Shown here: piece after piece, positions 9,204-17,886 of the stretch
How positions within the stretch are numbered: position 1 is the first letter of the stretch
How the letters are laid out: each line of letters begins with the position of its first letter
The notes under the pieces: model-generated
Told to the model about the DNA's origin: nothing
Database searches by the model: none
Seen by the model: only the letters and a program-made list of their open reading frames with translations
Source of the DNA: Actinomycetota bacterium
Lineage (GTDB): Bacteria > Actinomycetota > Coriobacteriia > Anaerosomatales > UBA912
Length of the DNA stretch: 53,311 nt
Assembly (NCBI GenBank): GCA_023488435.1
Contig: JAMDCK010000029.1
Location: 1-53,311 of the forward strand
Direction: 5' to 3'
Made by a program: the position numbers and the translations under genes

Positions 9204-9905
9204 GTGGCCTCTATGGGCGCCAGTGAAAGCATCACAAAGCCAGACGTGAGTTACAAGGACGGGATCCTTACCGGAACCGCCGAGGAGATCGCCGCTTGCG
9301 CGATGACGCGCAAGCGCCTGCGTGCAGATGTCATCAAGGTCCTTGCGGGTGAGGGTCGATCGCAAAGAGCGCTGGCTGCGCATGTCGTGCAACTCATCTC
9401 GGAGCAGAAGCCCGAACTCGTGGTTGAGTTCGCGCCTCAGCTCACAGACGCGCTTTTCCGCCCCGAGGCTCAGACCAGATGGAGGGCCTTGTCGGCGCTT
9501 GAAGCGATTACCAAGGTGAACGCGAAGGCTGTCGACAAGACGATCCCGCACGCGGTGACCTCGCTGCACGATGTCGACTCCGGGATCGTCAGGCTCTCGG
9601 CGTTCAGATTGCTCTGCGAATACGGCGGCACCACCAACCGTCGTTCCGAGACCGTCTGGCCCTACATCGATGAGGCGCTGCGTGTCTATCACGGCGACCC
9701 GGAGTTCCCGCACATGCTCACCGCAGTGCATCGCCTGGTGTCGTGCTCGGCATCGGATGAGGTCAAGATTGCGGTGGTCTCGCGCCTCAAGTTCGATGCC
9801 GACAATGCCTCCGGGATCGTCGGCCACAGAGCCAAGCTCATCCTGAGTTGTGCATCCCCACCGCCGAAGACTCGCAAGAAGAAGGCGCCGGTAGCCACAG
9901 ACTGA
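9204..9905 (+). CDS. Helical-repeat (HEAT-like) protein of unknown function
   Basis: I do not recognise a named family. The 233-residue product starts at GTG 9204, 23 bases after leuD, with GGATCGGAG upstream. It is mostly alpha-helical, with repeating helix pairs (for example QRALAAHVVQLISEQKPELV, then QTRWRALSALEAITKV, then GIVRLSAFRLLCEYGG), which is the look of HEAT/armadillo repeats. The C-terminus is a basic tail (KTRKKK). No signal peptide or membrane segment is seen, so it is probably a cytoplasmic scaffold. It may be cotranscribed with leuCD, but nothing links it functionally to that pathway. Confidence 0.65.
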   Translation: MASMGASESITKPDVSYKDGILTGTAEEIAACAMTRKRLRADVIKVLAGEGRSQRALAAHVVQLISEQKPELVVEFAPQLTDALFRPEAQTRWRALSALEAITKVNAKAVDKTIPHAVTSLHDVDSGIVRLSAFRLLCEYGGTTNRRSETVWPYIDEALRVYHGDPEFPHMLTAVHRLVSCSASDEVKIAVVSRLKFDADNASGIVGHRAKLILSCASPPPKTRKKKAPVATD

Positions 9906-9936
9906 CATCAGCCGAAGCGACAGGGGTGGAGTTTCA

Positions 9937-11151
9937 GTGGGAGTGTGTCGCCGCGGACACCGAAGCGATGAGCCGAGCAGGGCTCCGACTCGCACCTTGG
10001 TCTGCGCCCTGGCACTTCTGGCCGTGGCGGCAGTGCTGCTGGTTGTCGCAGCGATCTCCCTGAGACCTGATCCCGCCGCCGACGGCGTCAGGCTTACACC
10101 CGATGCCGACCTTCTCGCAGAAGAGACGCCGACAGCACTGCCGACGTCTCCGACGCCGACTCCAAGCCCGAGTGCGACGCACACCCTGACTTCGAAAACG
10201 CTACCCACGACGTCGACTTCGGGCGCCAACGTCGGCGGGATCGCCTCTCCCGATGCTGTAGTGCCCCCCACCCGAGCCCCGCTCATGGCTTTCTTTCGCG
10301 GGGAGGCGCTGTGGGTAGCCCGTGAGGATGGATCCACACAGCGTCAAGTCGCACGCATCGCCGATGGAGTGTTCGCACTCTCTCCTGACGGCAGGGTCAT
10401 CGCGCTGGTCCGCTCGGGGGCGCTCAGTATGATTGACGTCGCCACGGGCAGGGTTTCCTCGGCAGGCCGTGCGCACGGGTCGCGTCCTGTCTGGACGCAC
10501 GACTCCTCCAGCGTGTTCTACGTGCGCGAACTCGCGACCGGAGCTGGCGATCTCGAGGTCTGGCGGGTCTCGGCATCGGGAGTCGGCGCACGCAGGGTGC
10601 ACGCCGGATTCTCGCCCGCAGTCGCGCCCGACGGAACGATAGCCTGCCTGTCCGCCGAAGGTGGCGTCTGGATCCTTCGGCAGGGGAGAGCACCGGCGCA
10701 GTTTCCGGTTCAGGGATTCGTAACGGCCGTCGAAGTCTCATCCTCCCAGGTCGTCTATGCCACCGACGTTGTGACCAGCGGGTCCCGAGCTACCGAGCTA
10801 TGGACCGTCAGGACCGATGGCTCCGGAGCTCGCAGGATCCTTAGCGAGACGCCGGGAGACAGGCCGTTCTCGATCCGGGAACTATCGTTGTGTCCCAGAC
10901 AGACACACCTGCTGGTCACGGTCACCGGAGACGACGGATTCTCTAGGACGCGGGTCGTGGAGATGGCCACGGGCCGGGCGACGCCGTTAGCGATCCGACG
11001 CGACACCTACCCGATTGGCTGGAGCGCGGATGGCATCGGCATCAGACTCGCCGAAGGAAACGTGTTCCAGGGCGAGACGAGCTCAATTATCGCCGTACGC
11101 CGAGACGGCACCGGCAGGACCTTACTCGCCGAAGATGCGAGGATATATTAG
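9937..11151 (+). CDS. Membrane-anchored TolB/PD40-like beta-propeller protein
   Basis: The 404-residue product begins at GTG with a basic n-region, then a single hydrophobic segment (about 20-42, LVCALALLAVAAVLLVVAAI). A Thr/Pro/Ser-rich linker follows (about 60-105), and then repeated beta-sheet blades with SPDGR, APDGT and WTHDSS motifs typical of WD40-like/PD40 propellers (about 115-400). No cleavage motif follows the hydrophobic segment, so it is probably anchored outside the membrane by an N-terminal helix. It lies just before the first cytochrome gene but is separated from it by an operator-containing spacer. A role in surface binding or scaffolding is possible, but the function is not known. 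Confidence 0.7.
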   Translation: MGVCRRGHRSDEPSRAPTRTLVCALALLAVAAVLLVVAAISLRPDPAADGVRLTPDADLLAEETPTALPTSPTPTPSPSATHTLTSKTLPTTSTSGANVGGIASPDAVVPPTRAPLMAFFRGEALWVAREDGSTQRQVARIADGVFALSPDGRVIALVRSGALSMIDVATGRVSSAGRAHGSRPVWTHDSSSVFYVRELATGAGDLEVWRVSASGVGARRVHAGFSPAVAPDGTIACLSAEGGVWILRQGRAPAQFPVQGFVTAVEVSSSQVVYATDVVTSGSRATELWTVRTDGSGARRILSETPGDRPFSIRELSLCPRQTHLLVTVTGDDGFSRTRVVEMATGRATPLAIRRDTYPIGWSADGIGIRLAEGNVFQGETSSIIAVRRDGTGRTLLAEDARIY

Positions 11152-11193
11152 CCGTGTGATGTTACACGCTATACCTTTCCGGGTATTGCCAAC

Positions 11194-11211
11194 TTGTGAT
11201 GCAAATCACAT
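11194..11211. promoter_or_regulatory. Rex/CRP-like operator upstream of 13-haem cytochrome
   Basis: TTGTGA-TGCAAA-TCACAT contains a perfect TGTGA-N6-TCACA dyad at 11195-11210. It is centred about 110 bases before the GTG start at 11312. Flanks are shared with the site at 13108 (GGTATTG.CAACT before it, AAT after it). Possible -10 boxes (TATTCT at 11243-11248) lie downstream. The rest of the spacer 11152-11311 holds a short CGTGT/ACACG hairpin just after the preceding stop. Confidence 0.6.
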
Positions 11212-11311
11212 AATGTGCATCAAGCTCCGCAAGCGAGTGTTCTATTCTATCATCAGGAACACAGCTCTGCTATGATGTCGGTGTCACCAAACATGGGGAG
11301 TAATTGAAGTA

Positions 11312-13042
11312 GTGATAAGCAGATGGAAAGCGATCCTCATAGTTGCAGTGTTCGCTTCTCTGGTCGGAGCCTCGGGTGCATTCGCCCAACAACCCACTGC
11401 GCCTTTTGACACTAATGCGGAGTGTTTGGTGTGTCACAGCTACACAGCAGCGATACCGATTCAGACCCCCCTCGACTTCACGGCACCGGCAGTTGACTAT
11501 AACCGATGCCTGACATGTCATTTCAATCTGCCGGACCAGGGGGTTTTTGCGGGTCGGCCAGTCCTAGGGCATCTACACAGCTCGTTGCAGAATTGCGCAG
11601 GCTGCCACGATGGTTACGAAGCCTTTGCCTTTACTTACCCTCGGCCAGCGGTTGACATGCTCACCCTGACGCAGTTCGGTTGGTTCCAAAGCGCGGCCTC
11701 CTTGAGTGCTACTCCCGGTCTCTTGCACGAAGTTCACATCAGCGAGGGTTGGGTCGAGACCACCTTTGGGCTGGAGGGCTCCTTGGCTCACACAGTGCGA
11801 CCCGAGAATACCTGCTCCCGCTGTCATGCGTCTGCCGCATGTTCGGCGTGTCATGTCAACGTGCCATTGTCGCACGAGAATCACGCTATACCGGCTTATC
11901 CTGCGGTCACCACCACTACCACGGATGGAATGGTAGTAGCTAGCAGGGCTTCCACTTGCATCAACCCGGCATGTCACTCCGTTGCTGTTGCTGCATCGAC
12001 CGCATTCGTCCCCGGCTGCACCGCGGTCTGCCATCCGGGCTTCGAACGTGACCACGCCCGCCCGGCCACGTGGAACTGGAGGAACGACTACTACGCATGG
12101 ACCATGGGCGGCCAAGATGGGAGAGGGACCATCCTCGCATCCATCGGTGCCAATCCTTACAACCCGGGCGTGCACGGTAATTACCTAGCCAATACCGCCA
12201 AGTGTGGCGTGTGTCACTCGGTGCACCGAGCCCGTGGTGACGGAGTCATGTTGCTGAACACAGGTGATCCGACCTGTGCAGGTTGCCATTTGATTGGCTC
12301 CACTGTGACCGACGTGGTTGTCAACTGGGGCGTTGGGCCCCATGGCGCTGGCGATCCTGCCTCGTGCCAGGCACGAGCATGTCACCTTGATAACCCACAT
12401 GGAGCGAACGGTTCGCAGTACGCGATCGTCTCTCAAAAGTTGCTCAATCCTGCAACCGATGCCCTGCTCGTCACCGCAGTGGCTGAGGCGGGGTCATCGG
12501 GCATCTCTACCACTGAACTCAACGCCCAACCTGGCTCTCTGTGGCCAGAGTCCACACGGTCGCTAGTCCGCACTGGCTACAACTGCAACATCTGCCACTC
12601 TTCGACACAGCTTGCAGTGGTCAACCGCGGGTGGGCCGAGCCCAGGCACGCCAACATAGATGCTACAGCACAGCCGTTGGTTCTAAAGCAAGGTCATATT
12701 GGAGTGGCCGGAGTCAGTGTTGATACATCGGAGACTTGGCGTCCTGGCGTGTGGCATGATGAGACCACCCAGACAGCATTCGCACCGGTCTCCGACTGCG
12801 AGAGCTGCCACGATCAGACCGATGATCGCACCCGAACAGGATTCACCTTCCCCCATGGCCAGACGCCAGTAGGGGCCAGCAACTTGGGAGCAGGCAGGGC
12901 GCTTCTATGGATGGGTTGGTCTGGTGGGGCTGGAGCCACACTCACTCCTATCACCACCGAAGATATGAAGGCCTACGACGGCAACTGCCTCAAATGCCAC
13001 CGTACCAGTGCGGGCGATGCCGGCGTGGGAGTCAGCTACTAG
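11312..13042 (+). CDS. Secreted 13-haem c-type cytochrome (modules A + B)
   Basis: The 576-residue product has a signal peptide ending near GAFA|QQP (about residue 25). I count ten CXXCH motifs (CLVCH, CLTCH, CAGCH, CSRCH, CSACH, CGVCH, CAGCH, CNICH, CESCH, CLKCH), one CX3CH (CTAVCH) and two CX4CH (CINPACH, CQARACH). Residues about 30-245 form a heptahaem module A that recurs at the start of the next gene's product. Residues about 250-576, from ATWNWRNDYY onward, form a hexahaem module B that is the same as the free-standing cytochrome at 30047. No membrane anchor, LPXTG or CWB2 repeat is seen, so it should be extracellular. It probably bridges the two other cytochromes. The GTG start has GGGGAG upstream. 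Confidence 0.9.
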   Translation: MISRWKAILIVAVFASLVGASGAFAQQPTAPFDTNAECLVCHSYTAAIPIQTPLDFTAPAVDYNRCLTCHFNLPDQGVFAGRPVLGHLHSSLQNCAGCHDGYEAFAFTYPRPAVDMLTLTQFGWFQSAASLSATPGLLHEVHISEGWVETTFGLEGSLAHTVRPENTCSRCHASAACSACHVNVPLSHENHAIPAYPAVTTTTTDGMVVASRASTCINPACHSVAVAASTAFVPGCTAVCHPGFERDHARPATWNWRNDYYAWTMGGQDGRGTILASIGANPYNPGVHGNYLANTAKCGVCHSVHRARGDGVMLLNTGDPTCAGCHLIGSTVTDVVVNWGVGPHGAGDPASCQARACHLDNPHGANGSQYAIVSQKLLNPATDALLVTAVAEAGSSGISTTELNAQPGSLWPESTRSLVRTGYNCNICHSSTQLAVVNRGWAEPRHANIDATAQPLVLKQGHIGVAGVSVDTSETWRPGVWHDETTQTAFAPVSDCESCHDQTDDRTRTGFTFPHGQTPVGASNLGAGRALLWMGWSGGAGATLTPITTEDMKAYDGNCLKCHRTSAGDAGVGVSY

Positions 13043-13107
13043 CTACCGCTCGTCGCTAGCATAATCAGACTTTTCATGCTCTTTATACCCACCACGGTAT
13101 TGTCAAC

Positions 13108-13125
13108 TTGTGATGGAAGTCACAT
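13108..13125. promoter_or_regulatory. Rex/CRP-like operator upstream of the giant cytochrome
   Basis: TTGTGA-TGGAAG-TCACAT contains a perfect TGTGA-N6-TCACA dyad at 13109-13124. It is centred about 100 bases before the chosen ATG at 13216, nearly the same distance as the 11194 site from its gene. The conserved flanks make coincidence unlikely. A possible -10 (TATGTA at 13135-13140) follows. Confidence 0.6.
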
Positions 13126-13215
13126 AATCCACAATATGTACACATTTGAGTAGTTCAGATGTCTGCGGAACGTTGAATTATGGGGCTAGCAAACGACACG
13201 AGGTGGGGAACTACC

Positions 13216-16200
13216 ATGTATGGTTATCAGCGATGTATGGTTTTGCTGGTGCTGGGGATTGTTTTGTTCGGGGGCGTCGGTGTAGCGAACGCACAACAAC
13301 CCCAAACGCCGTTCCAGCTACCTGAACCGCCGTTCGAAACCAACGCCGAGTGTATTGCTTGTCACGACATTGCGGCGCAGGCTCCGGTGTTCAGTCGGAC
13401 CGACTTCTCCGCGCCGAGGGTGGACTACGCTAGGTGCCGAACATGCCACTTCAATCTTCCCGATCAAGGCGTCTTCGGTAGTCAGCCAACTCTCGGACAC
13501 CTGCATAGCGAGCTGCGATTCTGCGCCGGCTGCCACGATGACTACGAAGCCTTTGCCTTTACTTACCCACGGCCCGCAGTCAACAATCTGACATTGACAC
13601 CGTTCGGGTGGTTTCAGAGCGCAGCCTCATTGAACGCAACCCCTGGCCTCCTTCATGAAGTACACATCAACGAGGGTTGGGTTGAGACGACTTTCGGCCT
13701 GGGTGGCACGTTGGCACACACGGTCCCTGCCGCCGACACGTGTTCCCGCTGTCATGCTTCTGCTGCATGTTCAGCGTGTCACGTGGGGGTCCCATTGTCT
13801 CATGAGGACCACGCCTTACCGGCCTATCCGGCAGTTACCACAACAACTACTGACGGGATGATCGTTGCCAGCAGGATCTCCACTTGTATAAACCCGGCAT
13901 GCCACTCCGTTGCGGTGGCCGCATCTGCAGAGTTCGTCCCCGGCTGCACAGCAGTCTGTCACCCTGGCTATGACGCATATCATGGGTACGACAGCATCGA
14001 TCATGTCGCCGATGACGGCTTGATCAACGGAATCAGCTGCTCTGCATGCCACTCACTGGATCTCGCGACCGAGCACGAAAGGCCGGACTCGAGTACCGTT
14101 GGACAGCAGTGCATCGCGTGCCACCCCGCACCTAGGGACACGTACACGGTCTGGAACCAGGGTTGCATCCAAGCCGGATGTCACGGACCCACTTCGGCGG
14201 ATCCCTTCCACTCTCAGATAACAACGGGTCATGCGATCTTGGCGAACAACCGGGTGTGTCTGGACTGTCATGCCGGTGATGATCTGGCCCAGGTGCATAC
14301 CCGGGCTGTCGATCCGATCGATCCCACAAGGACCTCGTGTCTTGTCTGCCATGAGCCGATTCCATCGCAGTTCGCAACGGCACACCCAGCTACACCACCT
14401 GTAAGGGACTGTACGGTTTGCCACTTCACCTTTGAGGAACATTACGATGAAGCTGCGCACCTCAGCACCTGGAGCATGGTTGGCTGTGGTGGTGCTGGGT
14501 GCCATACCACGCCCGATCTGATGCTGGCACACACCGAGATCGTTCCGACCTTCACCTGCATGGATTGTCATGCATCTCCGGATCCCATCGTAGTTGCGGC
14601 AATTGAGCAGAGACTGACAGCGTGTGATGCCTGTCATGTCGGCATCGAACAGGATGTTGCGCACAGGTCAGCCCACTGGGCCAACCCCCTTCTGATTGGC
14701 CCACAGGGTCCGAACTACGCATACTGGACCGGCTCGGTCTCTGGACCGTTCACACGCGATTGCGCCTTGTGTCATACAAGCAACCTAGTCGACGAGCACC
14801 AGGGCGTCAGTGAGATGGTTACCGGCACGGCCGTGATCACGAGGCCGACCCGCTACGATGCGCAGGGCAGAGCGCTCACTTGCGCAAGCTGCCATGTGTC
14901 AAGGGACGCAAAGACGGTGAGTGCCATCGCTACCCGGGATACCGCCTGCGATGCCTGCCATGTGGTCCATGGACCCGTAGGAGAGATCCACCAGTCGCGC
15001 TTCGCAGACGTTCAAGAGGTTTCTTGCATCGATTGCCATTCACCGGATTTGACCATAGAGCATGGTGGGGGAATGGTAGCCACAACCTCGGTGACGGGCC
15101 GCCAGCTTACTGGCTGCGATATCTGCCATTCGTACTTCGAGGGAGAGATGGGCCAGCGCTCTGAGCTGGCGATCGAAGCACGTGATACCCGCTGTACTGC
15201 GTGTCACGTAACCTATCACGATGATCTCAGTGTCCACTTGGCGACCAGTGCTGATTCTCTCCGATGTGGCGCTTGTCACGGTCAGGTCGTCGGAGGTGCG
15301 ATAGACGTCGCACCTGTTCATGCTGGAGCCCCGCTGGGCTGTAATGTCTGCCACCGCAACCCCTCCAGGATCCCGAACCTTTCGGCCAGAACAGCCGAGT
15401 GCGCAAGTTGCCATGCGACAACAGGGGTGGACTACCATCGCAATATGCAGGCCGACCACACCTTCGGTGAGATGGATCCCTCGTGTGCCACGGCGGGCTG
15501 TCATGGGACGAACACACTGCCGGAGGTCCACGAACCTTACATGGATAGCTATCCTCAGTACGCCGACACATGCGCACTGTGCCACCGCAACAGTGATCCA
15601 GCGCGCATCGATTGGAACACTGCCACCGCTGATTGCGCCACCTGCCATCAGGTCCACGGTGATATCGATCAGATTCATCAGGCACCCGATAGCCAGGAGT
15701 GCGTGGCGTGTCATGGGACGACTGATATCATCCAACTGCACCCCGCATGCTCTACCTGTCATAGGGTCGGCGTGGATACTACCGTCGGTGCACGGTGCGT
15801 AGCGTGCCATGACTACTCCCCAGCAGAGACGCGGCACCCAATACGTCCGGCTGCGCACGATGCGACCCTGCAGCGGGACTGCCTTGCTTGTCACGTGGTC
15901 GATCTGGTTGCAGAGCATCGCAGGCCAGGGGTAACACCCGTCGGCTGTGTTGCGTGTCACACGTACACCAGGTTCCCGGCCACCTGGGATCGTGGATGCA
16001 GTCAATGTCATCCTGTCGTGCATGACCGGATGGCTCAGGCACATGTTTCCACCGATGTAGCCTGTGGTGGGGCAGAGTGTCACGCTATACAAGATGTAGC
16101 CGTGATTCACGCGAACGCCGCCCCCGGTGGAGGTTGCTCCGTGTGTCATGTCAGTCCCAGCGTACCCGCGACCACCACTGCATGCGCTGCGTGTCACGGA

Positions 16201-17787
16201 CAGGTGGGTGCGGACCGCCACCGGGCTGTTCACGATGGTAGGCGTGCCAACGACATCGGCTGTGAGGGTTGTCACTTCCGCTTCGTCGACCAAGAGCATG
16301 AGGTTCTTGGGTTCAACTGCTCCACTTGCCACCGGTCCACTGACCCTGTGGTTCAAGGCGCTATCCAGGCGAACGATCTCAACTGCCTGACTTGCCATCC
16401 CAACTCGCCTCACAACCGCAGGCAGGCCATGGAGTTCGATCCACGGAATGCTTCGATGCACAGGGTAAGAGCGGACCTACCCGGAATGCGCGATCGCTTC
16501 GTCGTCAACGGAGTGACATACACATGGGCTATCCCACCCGCATCGTCGTTCCTCCTGCCCGGCTGGAGGATCGACTCGATCACGAGGTGTAGCGATTGCC
16601 ACACCTATACCGGTGCTGAGGGTCCCCATGGGGCAGCGATGAGGATCAACATAGATCCCAGGTTCCCCAACCCCTATCGTGTCATTACGGGCAACGAGAA
16701 CTTCACAGCTCAGCTCAGTGCCAACTCACCTACCGGCATGAGTATGACGAAGAACGGTTCGCGTCCAGCCGGGATAATCTGCGAGAAGTGTCATGACCTT
16801 CGCTCTCCGAGCGGTGTCTGGAGTACGAATGCCCACCAAGAGCATGACGATCGGGGTTACGAAGGTGCTTTCTGCAACCAGTGCCATGTGGCTATCCCGC
16901 ATGGCTGGGGTCGCCCCCGACTGTTGGGAACAGTATATGATCCACCAGCCTACAGGGTCTGGCCGGGCACTCCTGGACGCAACGACGCAGGTACCTCGCG
17001 TATCAGTATCAGGAGCTACACCCCGCAGGGCTGGCAGGAGCAGGATTGCGGTGCCGCTTGTGACGTCTCGGAGCACCCACTTCAGGGCACCTCCTGGCCC
17101 AACATCATGCCCGGTGGAATACCTGGTACTGGTGGAGTCACCGGACGTGTGACCGACGCTTCGACGACGGCTGCCGTCGCTGGTGCCACAGTGACACTGA
17201 ACACCGGAGTCTCTGCAACCACCGGAACCGATGGGCGCTACTCGCTAAGCGGCGTTGCGCCGGGTGCACGCACCATGACCATCACAAGATCCGGGTACAA
17301 CAATTGGTCCGGACCAGTCACTATAGCCTCTGATGCAACGGCCACGGTGAATGTAGCCCTTTCGCCTATGGCCGTTCCTCAGCCTGTCAACCTCGCACTG
17401 AACAGAACGTTCACTGCGTCCAGGTCGGACAGCAACCATCCTCCCGCCCGTGCGGGAGACGGCAATCTGCAGACCTTCTGGTGGTCGAACAGGACTGGAG
17501 GGGCCACGACAACAGAGCGTTTGTCGGTTGACCTAGGATCCTCACGTAGCATCAGGACAGTCGAAGTCGCCTGGAGCGGAAACCTATGGGCCAGATCCTT
17601 CAGGATTCAGACCTCGACCGATGGCACCAACTGGACCACGGTGTTCAGCACCACCACTGGAACGTCTGCGATGCAGCGGATTACGTTCAGTGCCCGGAAT
17701 GCACGGCACGTCAGGATTGAGTGTCAGGCAACCGGTACTGGTGCGGCCAATGGTTATGGGATCGCCGAGTTCAGGGTATTCCAGTAG
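13216..17787 (+). CDS. Giant secreted multiheme cytochrome (about 43 haem motifs) with C-terminal discoidin domain
   Basis: The 1523-residue product starts at an ATG preceded by GAGGTGGGG; an upstream in-frame ATG at 13180 has no ribosome site. A signal peptide ends near VANA|QQP (about residue 27). By eye there are 37 CXXCH, one CX3CH and five CX4CH motifs, spread over residues about 35-1270. The first seven repeat module A of the preceding protein. A carboxypeptidase-regulatory-like beta-sandwich (about 1305-1385, GRVTDASTTAAVAGATV, DGRYSLSGVAPG) and an F5/8 type C (discoidin) domain (about 1389-1523, from NLALNRTFTAS to GIAEFRVFQ) close the protein. Discoidin domains bind sugars, so the protein may sit on wall or capsule polysaccharide. 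The likely role is long-range extracellular electron conduction. It appears monocistronic, with its own operator and a hairpin after the stop. Confidence 0.9.
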   Translation: MYGYQRCMVLLVLGIVLFGGVGVANAQQPQTPFQLPEPPFETNAECIACHDIAAQAPVFSRTDFSAPRVDYARCRTCHFNLPDQGVFGSQPTLGHLHSELRFCAGCHDDYEAFAFTYPRPAVNNLTLTPFGWFQSAASLNATPGLLHEVHINEGWVETTFGLGGTLAHTVPAADTCSRCHASAACSACHVGVPLSHEDHALPAYPAVTTTTTDGMIVASRISTCINPACHSVAVAASAEFVPGCTAVCHPGYDAYHGYDSIDHVADDGLINGISCSACHSLDLATEHERPDSSTVGQQCIACHPAPRDTYTVWNQGCIQAGCHGPTSADPFHSQITTGHAILANNRVCLDCHAGDDLAQVHTRAVDPIDPTRTSCLVCHEPIPSQFATAHPATPPVRDCTVCHFTFEEHYDEAAHLSTWSMVGCGGAGCHTTPDLMLAHTEIVPTFTCMDCHASPDPIVVAAIEQRLTACDACHVGIEQDVAHRSAHWANPLLIGPQGPNYAYWTGSVSGPFTRDCALCHTSNLVDEHQGVSEMVTGTAVITRPTRYDAQGRALTCASCHVSRDAKTVSAIATRDTACDACHVVHGPVGEIHQSRFADVQEVSCIDCHSPDLTIEHGGGMVATTSVTGRQLTGCDICHSYFEGEMGQRSELAIEARDTRCTACHVTYHDDLSVHLATSADSLRCGACHGQVVGGAIDVAPVHAGAPLGCNVCHRNPSRIPNLSARTAECASCHATTGVDYHRNMQADHTFGEMDPSCATAGCHGTNTLPEVHEPYMDSYPQYADTCALCHRNSDPARIDWNTATADCATCHQVHGDIDQIHQAPDSQECVACHGTTDIIQLHPACSTCHRVGVDTTVGARCVACHDYSPAETRHPIRPAAHDATLQRDCLACHVVDLVAEHRRPGVTPVGCVACHTYTRFPATWDRGCSQCHPVVHDRMAQAHVSTDVACGGAECHAIQDVAVIHANAAPGGGCSVCHVSPSVPATTTACAACHGQVGADRHRAVHDGRRANDIGCEGCHFRFVDQEHEVLGFNCSTCHRSTDPVVQGAIQANDLNCLTCHPNSPHNRRQAMEFDPRNASMHRVRADLPGMRDRFVVNGVTYTWAIPPASSFLLPGWRIDSITRCSDCHTYTGAEGPHGAAMRINIDPRFPNPYRVITGNENFTAQLSANSPTGMSMTKNGSRPAGIICEKCHDLRSPSGVWSTNAHQEHDDRGYEGAFCNQCHVAIPHGWGRPRLLGTVYDPPAYRVWPGTPGRNDAGTSRISIRSYTPQGWQEQDCGAACDVSEHPLQGTSWPNIMPGGIPGTGGVTGRVTDASTTAAVAGATVTLNTGVSATTGTDGRYSLSGVAPGARTMTITRSGYNNWSGPVTIASDATATVNVALSPMAVPQPVNLALNRTFTASRSDSNHPPARAGDGNLQTFWWSNRTGGATTTERLSVDLGSSRSIRTVEVAWSGNLWARSFRIQTSTDGTNWTTVFSTTTGTSAMQRITFSARNARHVRIECQATGTGAANGYGIAEFRVFQ

Positions 17788-17805
17788 AGTTGAGTAGGCT
17801 TGTAG

Positions 17806-17835
17806 CGGAGCGAGTCCGATTCCGGACTCGCTCCG
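17806..17835. terminator. Strong hairpin after the giant cytochrome gene
   Basis: CGGAGCGAGTCCG (17806-17818), loop ATTC, and CGGACTCGCTCCG (17823-17835) form a perfect 13-bp stem 18 bases after the stop. There is no strong T-run after it, so it may end transcription with help or protect the mRNA 3' end. Confidence 0.6.
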
Positions 17836-17842
17836 TGGTCTG

Positions 17843-17880
17843 TCTCACACGTTGTGAGATTTCCCGAAACGTCTTATACT
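17843..17880 (+). promoter_or_regulatory. Promoter of the ilv-leu operon with overlapping dyad
   Basis: TTGTGA at 17852-17857, a 17-base spacer and TATACT at 17875-17880 make a good sigma-70-type promoter for the T-box leader that follows. A perfect dyad TCTCACA-CGT-TGTGAGA at 17843-17859 covers the -35 box and could be an operator. Confidence 0.6.
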
Positions 17881-17886
17881 CCGGTC

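Noticed and set aside
8814-10337. 507-codon minus-strand frame over leuD and two following genes
   Set aside because: It spans three good plus-strand genes and has no family features.
15040-16461. Long minus-strand open frame opposite the giant cytochrome
   Set aside because: It mirrors the haem-motif repeats on the other strand, has no ribosome site and no recognisable domain. It is a shadow of the real gene.
17046-17063. CGAACD in the giant cytochrome as a further haem motif
   Set aside because: The residue after the second Cys is Asp, not His, so it cannot be a standard c-type haem site.
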